DNA of 64,000 bases from Tethya wilhelma (lineage: Eukaryota > Porifera > Demospongiae > Tethyida > Tethyidae): positions 420,123-484,122 of the forward strand of contig CAXIPT010000012.1 in assembly GCA_964030475.1 (NCBI GenBank). The letters are read 5' to 3'. A program made the translations under genes and the position numbers. Position 1 is the first letter of the stretch. Every line of letters starts with the position of its first letter. The notes beneath the pieces were generated by a model. It made no database searches. It worked only from the letters and a program-made list of their open reading frames with translations, and was not told where the DNA came from. Shown in pieces: positions 37,501 to 46,500 of this stretch.

Positions 37501-40500
37501 TTTCATTCTTTATATCATATTTTTGGTTATCATGGTCATAATTGGCTGTGAGTATTCTACAAGAATAGCCAGACTCTTTACGGGAACAAATCCAGTGGCA
37601 ACTCTAGCTACACTAATCCTGTTTTCTTATGCTAGCCTCACAAATGCAGCCGTTGATTTAACACTAGAGAATCCTGATGGCTCAAAGGATATGGTGTGGC
37701 TGATTGATGCTAATGTACAATTTTTCAAAGGAAAACACATTCCTCTAGTTTTAGTAGCCCTTTTCATTAGACTGGTGATGTTGATACATATTTTACTCCT
37801 CTTCTCTTATAAGTGGCTACTACATTGTTCAAACAGAAAATTTTTAAAGTGGATCAAACATGCAAGATTTTATCCATTTATGGATGCTTATTATGCTCCC
37901 TACTATTTAACACATCGCTACTGGACTGGATTACTGTATTTAATTAATTACTTCATTTATGCTGTTACTTCTCACAATGAAAATTGGGATCCTAAAACAA
38001 ACCACCTATTCATTATCTGCACGCTGGTTTCACTCTTGCTATTGAAACTCTTACTACAAGGAAAAATCTACAATTCATGGCAACTAGATGTACTGGAAAC
38101 ATAATTCATATTCAATCTTATAATCTTCTCAGCTGGTTCTCTCTACATCAGAGGGGCTGCTATGGGAGATCAACAGGTTCTTGCTTACACTTCAACCAGC
38201 ATTGCTTTCATTACTTTCCTAGGAATTTTGATTTATCATATGTATGCCTTTGCACTTCCAAAGAAAGTGCGAATTAAACTCAACTCTTTCATCTTCAGAA
38301 TCAAACTACGATTCACTAAAAAAGAGTACATTGATCCTGAAATCATCCTAGTTCCTCAGCCTGTGGTAACGTATAGTGTGGTGGATCCTGTACCAACTCA
38401 ACAACAATTACCACAAAATATAGAGAAGCTAGAAACTGCTCAATGTGAAAGAGAAGAGAACAAGACAGCCATAAATAATGAACAACCCTTACTTGAACAA
38501 ACTACATATACAGATGATGAAAACACTTTGACCAGTAAACAGATTGCAAAACCTGACTGTGGCAAGGAGCTTGTTAATGAAATAGAAATAGACAAGATCA
38601 GGCAAAAAAATGAAGCCATTAATATTAAACTTGAGCAAAGACCCTTGACACTCTCTGATATTTATCTTGATCCTTACATCCGAGACAGTGATGAATTGGG
38701 AATGGACAGAAAAACAGAAATTGATGACTTCCTTGAAGCAACCACAGATGAAGATTGATGTAAATAATCTTAGTTACAATTAGTTATCAAAACCAAGTAG
38801 ATAAAGAACATGTACACTAACTTTACATTTCTTCCATTACATCTTCACACACACACAAAAATGATTAGCATTAGTTTTGCTACTAAATACTCCAGCTGTA
38901 CAGAGACATATCATAAAGTAGTTTTGTACAAAATTAATTATTACAAAATCTTGTGTCATTGTCATTAAATTTTTATTGTGAGGGTAACTATTTTTAATTG
39001 AACTGTCAGATGGCATTAGCCTTTGATTAATTTGCTTAAGAACTGTCGATTGATACACTAGAATGTTGCGTAAAAATTAAGTAGTCTATCATGTGCCAAA
39101 TTTGAGAAAAGCCTAGCTGGTTTTAATACTATTTAGCAATTTTACTAACTATAGCAGTGTTCTGCCCAAGGCTTGTCAGAGTGGTGCTGCACTAGCCTCG
39201 TACCCAGGCCACTCCCTCTTTTTAGTGTTTCATGCTAAACATCGGGAGGGAGTGGCCTGGGTATGAGGCTAGTGCAGCACCACTCTGGTCATGATAAATC
39301 TACTATTCATGTGGTTTTTATTTTGAAAGAATACATAAAAACAACAAGAATGCTTTGGTGTTATCACTGGCACCATTTTGATCAAGTCATCCTGGCGAGA
39401 ACTTTAACTTATTTTACCTTGTTATGCCGCGTTTGATGACTGGAGCTGCTGTTCTTGAGGGTGAACAAACACACAAACAGACTGACAGACAGACGGACAG
39501 ACAGAAACACAGATAGACAGACAGTCAGACAAAATGACTGCCATAACCCTTGGTGCGCATGTGCGTCCCAAAGGTTAATAAGTATTCTCTAAAAGTAAGG
39601 AGACTATAAGTATACATCTGCTTTCATCTGGTATTGTAATTGTGTATGTGCAGCATTGGGTGTTAATTGTTCATTGCCATCAGGGTTTCATACAGAAGGG
39701 GGGGAAGGGGGGGATATCCCCCCCCAAGCTTCAGTTTCCCCCCCCAAGATTTTTAAAAATTTATATAGCATTTTTTTTGTGGACGTAGCTTGTAAAAATT
39801 TGGGCACGCGCAATACAGNGCCCCGCCCACCATATTCACATGTAGAGATATGGCTTCATCTCTTCAGGTACCTCAAACGGCAAAATTGAAATAGGCGGTA
39901 GATAAAACTCCCCGCTAAGCTTATTTCAACTTGCTTAGTATAGTCTATAGGATCTGAACAAACACCAAACTTATATTTAAGGCAGCTGAATTCACCAACG
40001 GTGAGTTATCATATACAAAGCTTAATTTACCATACACAAGAGCCTATATTTATTGTCATAACTCACTTTAGGGTTGATCCATCGCCATGAATATAAGTTT
40101 GGTAGCTCTTTATACCCAATAGAGTTCAACTAGCGTAGTACCAAGCCTTGTCAAGCACTTTTTACCTACCGCCTAAAACTCGTCTTGGTTTTTAGCTGAC
40201 ATACGGCCATTATTAGTGGGCGTTGTACAAAGTACTACTGGCGCACGTGATCACCACGTAAACATTTGCATATTCATTCTTCATTAAGCGCAATGCGCGT
40301 TAGCGCGTTTAGTCCCAGTCCTTAATGTACCTGAGTGGCCATGGTGTGTTTTGTTTTTATCAGAACATCAATAAACTGTTTGTGATAGTTACACATGATA
40401 CATGCATCCATCACTTATAGAACGAAGTTATTTACTCAGCTGATACTGCTTGTACTATGGACCAATCAGATTCATAATTATCTTACAAAAGTGTAAACTA

Positions 40501-43500
40501 TAATTCACACAGTGGCAATTAATAGATTCTTGGAAAAATCTATAAGATGCAGCTATGGTCAGGTGGATACTTCTAGTCATCACTGTAACACAGCTACTTA
40601 TGCTGTTCTGGGCCTCTATCCCTTATTAAGCATTAGCGAATGCATGCAAATAATAGTACAGTCGAACCTTCAATTATGAATTCACCCTCTGAGAAGCGGA
40701 CCTCTCTAGAGTGGACATAATCTGTGGTTTGGACTGAAATTACCACAGTCATAATACTTAAGCAACCTCTGAGAAGCAGACACTTCTCAATTTCTGACAG
40801 TGGACAAAGGCTGGGCTCCCAAAATGTCTTAATTTGCTACCCAAATTAAATTTGCCTCCAAATAACAGCAAAGAACAATAACAAAATCAACCCCCAAAAA
40901 CTGTGCTTGTACCTAAAAATTGAACGTAATTCTAACAGCAAACCAAAATTAATATTCACATTATTGATTAACCTTCCACCAATATTTACTCAAATAGTTT
41001 TCTATTCAACTAGAGTTTTCCAGACAATATTATTTCGTACATAAAAGTAAGTACCTTTGGAAATTTCCAGTGAAGCTTGTCTTTGAAGCCCCTCTAATAT
41101 TCCACAATCCCCACTGATCGCCATTGAACAACACCTGGTGCAGTTGACCTTGGAAAGGGTTGTACTCAGAGAGATCCAAAAATGACATTGGAAAACCAAG
41201 CTGAAGAAAAAGAAACAAGAATAGTTTTTGCACACGAACAAACTTCTAACTTAGAGCAGCAATGGCCATAACAAAGCAAAACATTACTAAGACAATTATC
41301 GTTCTCCTATAAAACTGCCTTTACCTGAGCATCCTCTGGCAGTCCACCAAGAAGAAAGGTAGTTCGTTCAGTAGTTTGAAACAGTAGTGAGTTGTTAAAA
41401 AGGCTTCCCATTGTGACAGGATCCCCAAGACCACCAGTGCTGACTCCATACCTCAACTGAAACTGAGAACCAACCCTGAAGAGGAAGAAAGAAACTCTGA
41501 GTCTCATCAGATACAGAAACAGTGAGGTGTGGTGTGAGCTCAGCAGTACTCACAATAGAACGTACACATATGCAGTGGTATAGTAGCCTCGTAAACCAGT
41601 CCCTCCCCATGCTTAGCAATAAGCATAGCGGGGAGGGTCTGGTTTACGCGGGTCAGTGGTATAGTAGGCAGATACACTAGCTAGTTGTGGAGTTACAAGA
41701 AATACCTGGATATAACAATTTGACTCCTTCCAGGCTCAAAATCAGGTAGAAATGCGTTCCCACTCTCTTCACCCATACTCCACTGCAACTGAATTAGATC
41801 TTCAGCCTCCACCGATAGCAAGAAATAATCCTAGGAAATTGGGAAAAATGCTGAATCATAAAACACAAGTTTTACCAGTACTACACCTTTAGTAAAAATT
41901 CTTAGCACTTTTTGCATTTGTGACTCACTTCATCTTCTTGCTCACTCTCCATGGTTGCAGTGCCACCATCAGAGCCAGCCTCACCCTCTTCCTCTAGCTG
42001 CTCATAGATCGGCCCAGCATAGAACAAGATGGCCGGAGCTGTAAACTGCTCATCAGTCCAAATGTAGAGGTCAACTGTTTCAAACTGGATGGTGTCGTTG
42101 ATCATCCTACCAGTAGGAGGCTGGAGGGAGAGGTAGGACTCCTCTGAGCCATCATTGAGGAGCTGAATGGGAGAGTTGATCTACAGGAACAGAAGAGAAG
42201 AAGTACAAGAAGTATAGGATGAAATTACATAGAGAGTAGTACACTCACAGTGTTCACTTGGCTGTGGATGTCAGAGAGACGAGCAATCAGGGAGTCTATG
42301 TCACTGATGATTTGTTCATTCTCTTCAACAAAGGAGGTGACATTGATCACAAGTTGATCGGCTGAGAACCGAGTTGCATCGATGAACAGTGATATGCTGT
42401 CGACTATAAGAAGAAAGAAACAGACGTGCATATATGCGTATATATGCATATAAATTTCGTTATAGTAAAAAGACATATTATACACACAAAAGTACTCCTT
42501 TAGTATTTAAGGCAATGTAGACTTTGATTCAGATAGTCACTACCACCCTACGCACTCATCCCTAGAAGCCATTACCATGTAAAGCTCTAATCAAAAAAAA
42601 TGCACAACCAGGTGCTACCAATATATTATACCGTGGTAGCCTCATGCCCAGGCTTCTTTTTCGCAAATATTTCCTTCGATATTAAGCAAGAAGAGAGCCT
42701 GGTATCAAATATCATGTGCGTGCATGATGTATAGGTAGACACCAAGGTAGACATGAGCTAAGAGATAAAGACCGCAACAAGACATTCACGTGACCAAGTC
42801 CAGGGCTTCAGCATCATTTTTGCCAGTCTAAGAACACTGAGAGAGCTACAAGTCAATAAAGATGAGATTAAAGAAAACCAAGGACACTTAGTAGCCTCTA
42901 ATTATTGTCAATTCAACAGCAGATAAATATTAGCCTCTCATATCAGCTCTTACAGTTGAGAGTTCAGTCTCCATTCTTCTGTCAGCCCTCAACAAGTCAC
43001 GCAGAAAAACTGACTATCACAAATACTGAGCAGAAGGTTTATTCTTTGGTCTTCGCTAGCTGAAGAAGCTTACAACAAGCGTAGAGCAGTTTTTTCAAGC
43101 ATTTTTGTCCATTCTGTCCTGCTCATGGTAACTCCCAGGATAACTTTGACCACATACTGATGCATATTCAAAATTGACTAGGTCAAGCACGTGATATTTG
43201 ATATGATCTCTCCCTCCTTATTTTCGAAGGAAATATTCATGAGGGAGGAGCCTGGGATTTAGGCTAATACTGTGGTACAACTATGACCAGTGGCGGATTT
43301 AGGGTGGTTCCTAGGGCTCCATGGAACCCCTCTTTCAGCTGAGACCTCGCATAATAATTAACTGTGGGGACTGGAAAAGAGCTAGCTGGAACCCCCCTTT
43401 CAACTTAAAAATACCAAAAGCAACTCAAAATCTCACTGTATATCAGTCTTTGGTTTACGATAATATAGTCTTTCTTTCTCCATTCAGCCTGATTCAGGCC

Positions 43501-46500
43501 TTGTTGTTGCAAAATCTAGCTGTCCGCACGCTAAAGGGGCGGGGCTTTACGAACGGAAGTGGGTGTGGCTTGGCTAAAATTTTCCGCGCGCTTTGCGCGC
43601 ATTGATTGGAACCCTTCTATTTCAAATCCTAGATCCGCCACTGATGACTAGACAAAACAAGGCACTAGGCTAATTAAGCCATATCCATAATTATATGAAC
43701 ATTTATACAGTACATCTTATAGACTTGCATTTGTTTTCAGCATCTTCTAGGGCTTGTGTAGCATTCTCCACATTGTCAGCAGTCTGGCTGATAGCATCAG
43801 CCACAGTCAGTACCCCCTCTTCTAGAGCTGTAACCCTCTCATCAGTGACTAATGTCTTGTTCCTTGCCCTCTCGGCTATGACAAACAAGATGTCTGCCTC
43901 TGATCTTAGACCTGTGTTGGACAGATGTAAGGTTGTTTGTCTTATTCTCATACAATAAGCATCCGATGAGATAGAATGTATCAGAAAATTTTTTGCTGTT
44001 GAAAATGTTATGTCACGCAAGTAAGTAAATGAATGAAATAGCAAAATTTCAAACAGCAAAATTGAACCAGCCGATTTCCTGATTTATGATACATAACTAT
44101 ATGATAGTAGAGCAAGGTGCTCATCAGGCAAGTGACTCCATTCTAATGGTCACATACTGCTTTACTAATATTTTGGTAGTGTACAAGAGCAAATAAACTT
44201 GCCTGTTTGTTCGAGAAGTAGTGTAGCAGTGTCAGTTATATTCTGAGCTTGAACCAAAAGTTCTGTCGCTAGATTGCTGAGTCTAAAATACTGCTGTGAA
44301 GCATCAGACACCCTCATTTCAACATCTGATGGATAAAGTAGCATTAATATCACAATGATGGATACATAGACATGTTGTACCTGTAGCTCTGGTGAGCAGA
44401 GAGAGTGCCTGATCTCTGAGTAATTGGGAAGCATCTCGTTCATTGGATGATTGCGAAACAAGAGTAGGGATATCAACTGATCCAAGCTACATTGGCAAAG
44501 AAAAAATTTAAAAACTAGAAAACAAATTATCACCAATTTCATCAGCTCAGTCACATTGTACGTACCATAGATTGGGAAATTTTTGCTGCTATAAATTTTT
44601 GCTTGATTGATTTCACACGTTTAATTTTAACCACTCGAGGGCATGGTGAAAAAATTTTTAACAGCAAAAATGTCCAAATCTATAGTATATTGTATTGCTC
44701 ACATCATAGAAGCAAACTGAGCAGGTTCAATAAGAATTCTAGGGAAATGGTCACATAGGGAATAATTACTCACTACTGACCATATCTATTGACTCCTGGG
44801 CAATGGTCCTAGCTCTGATGGCTGTTTCATTGACTTCAGAGAAGTCAAAGAGCTGCCCTAGCTCTGAGAGATTCTCCAGGAACTCCACAGCATACCTCAC
44901 TGTGAACACACTGTCACTGGAACTACATGGAAGAGAGATGGAAATAAAGGCAATTCAGTATAATTTAATCTTATAATGTTGATCAATTGGCAAATGAATG
45001 TTCATTTCTCTTAGGTTCACAACGATCTATACAGACTAACTTGACAATGATGGATGCATTCAAACTGAGCAGGTGGGCATGAGCCCCTCCAGGAGTACAG
45101 AATGTGATGTCACAGGGCTCCTGCAGCTGGTATAGTGAGATGGCACGTCTATAGTCCAGCACATCAGCTGAGAGAGAGTCCAGCAGAGGAGAAACCACTG
45201 ACAACAAGGTTCCAGCTTCCTGTGTGAGTGTATGTGCACTAGTGGAAATAAACAATCACATAGCTGCATGTGATCTACATAAGAGCTATTTTGTTAGTAT
45301 AGTTTCAACAGTGAACACTGTGACAGCTAGTGCATGTTTGGTATGCTTTACCTGCACATTACGAACAGCTTCACCAAGGAGGTTGTTGCCCCTCTCCAAT
45401 GACAGTACAATCTCCAGTAGGACAGAGTCAATAGTGAGGTTGAGTGAACTAGCTTCATCCAACAAAGCCTGCACATTAAAATACAATAGTTGCAATAATA
45501 CTAGTAATGGGCCAGATACAGTATTTGCTACATTGACTCACATTAAACTCCGCAATAAGTACTTCAACTTCTGCTGTGATGTTCAGAGACTCTACAGCTT
45601 GCAATTCAGTATTGACAGCTAGATTAACGGCTGAAACAAGTTCAGATCCAATGTCCTCTAGATTAGTTTCAAGTTCTTCAAGCTATATTAAAATAAAATC
45701 CACACCAATCAGTCAAGGGATTATAATGGTGCAAACTTTATAATTATTACAAGAATCTATTTATTAAAAGAGCCAGAAATTAGTTTAATAGATTCACTTA
45801 TAAGTTTAAAGAGCAAAGTAATAATGAACGTAGCTAGGTGAATAATTTAAGACAATAAACCTCCAAGCAGACAAGCATACAGACCATCACTATGTACATT
45901 GAGGTAGGAAGCTAGAGGTTACATTCTTGAACTGTCCATTTATACCTGCTCTCCAACTCACCACATCTCTGTTGGCTATAGCTCCAGTGAGGAGAGTCTC
46001 GGCTTCATTCCTAGTACTCTCTGCTCTCTGGTTATATTGAGTGACGTCATCAGTAATTCTCTCATAGTTCCTGCTGTCTATCACAGTGAGGATGGCACCA
46101 CTCTCATTCACCGCTAACTCAATGGATTCATGCTCTAGCAATAGCTGCTGTCTAAAGTCTTCCAGCTCACTTCTGAATACTGTCAAGAAGGGGAAAATAT
46201 ACAGTTAACATACTTACTGATAATTATAAGCATAACATCTCTGAATATAACATAGTTATCTCACACTCTGCATTGCTTGCAACTGTAAAGGTGTCCTCTC
46301 TAGTGACATTCAGTAATTGCTCTAGTTGAACTAACAGGAAAAAAATTCTCTCGAGATCTGTCTCCAACAATAGCTATATAAAATAGACAGGATGAAAGGT
46401 TCATGTCAATTTGCAAACTGCAGCAATAATAATAATAAATACTTTGACATGTATTGTCCCAATAATAAATTATATACACTACAAGGAGTGTGGTGAGTCA

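Noticed and set aside
45224..45622. 132-residue plus-strand frame
   Set aside because: Overlaps three laminin coiled-coil exons on the other strand and has no coding signal of its own.
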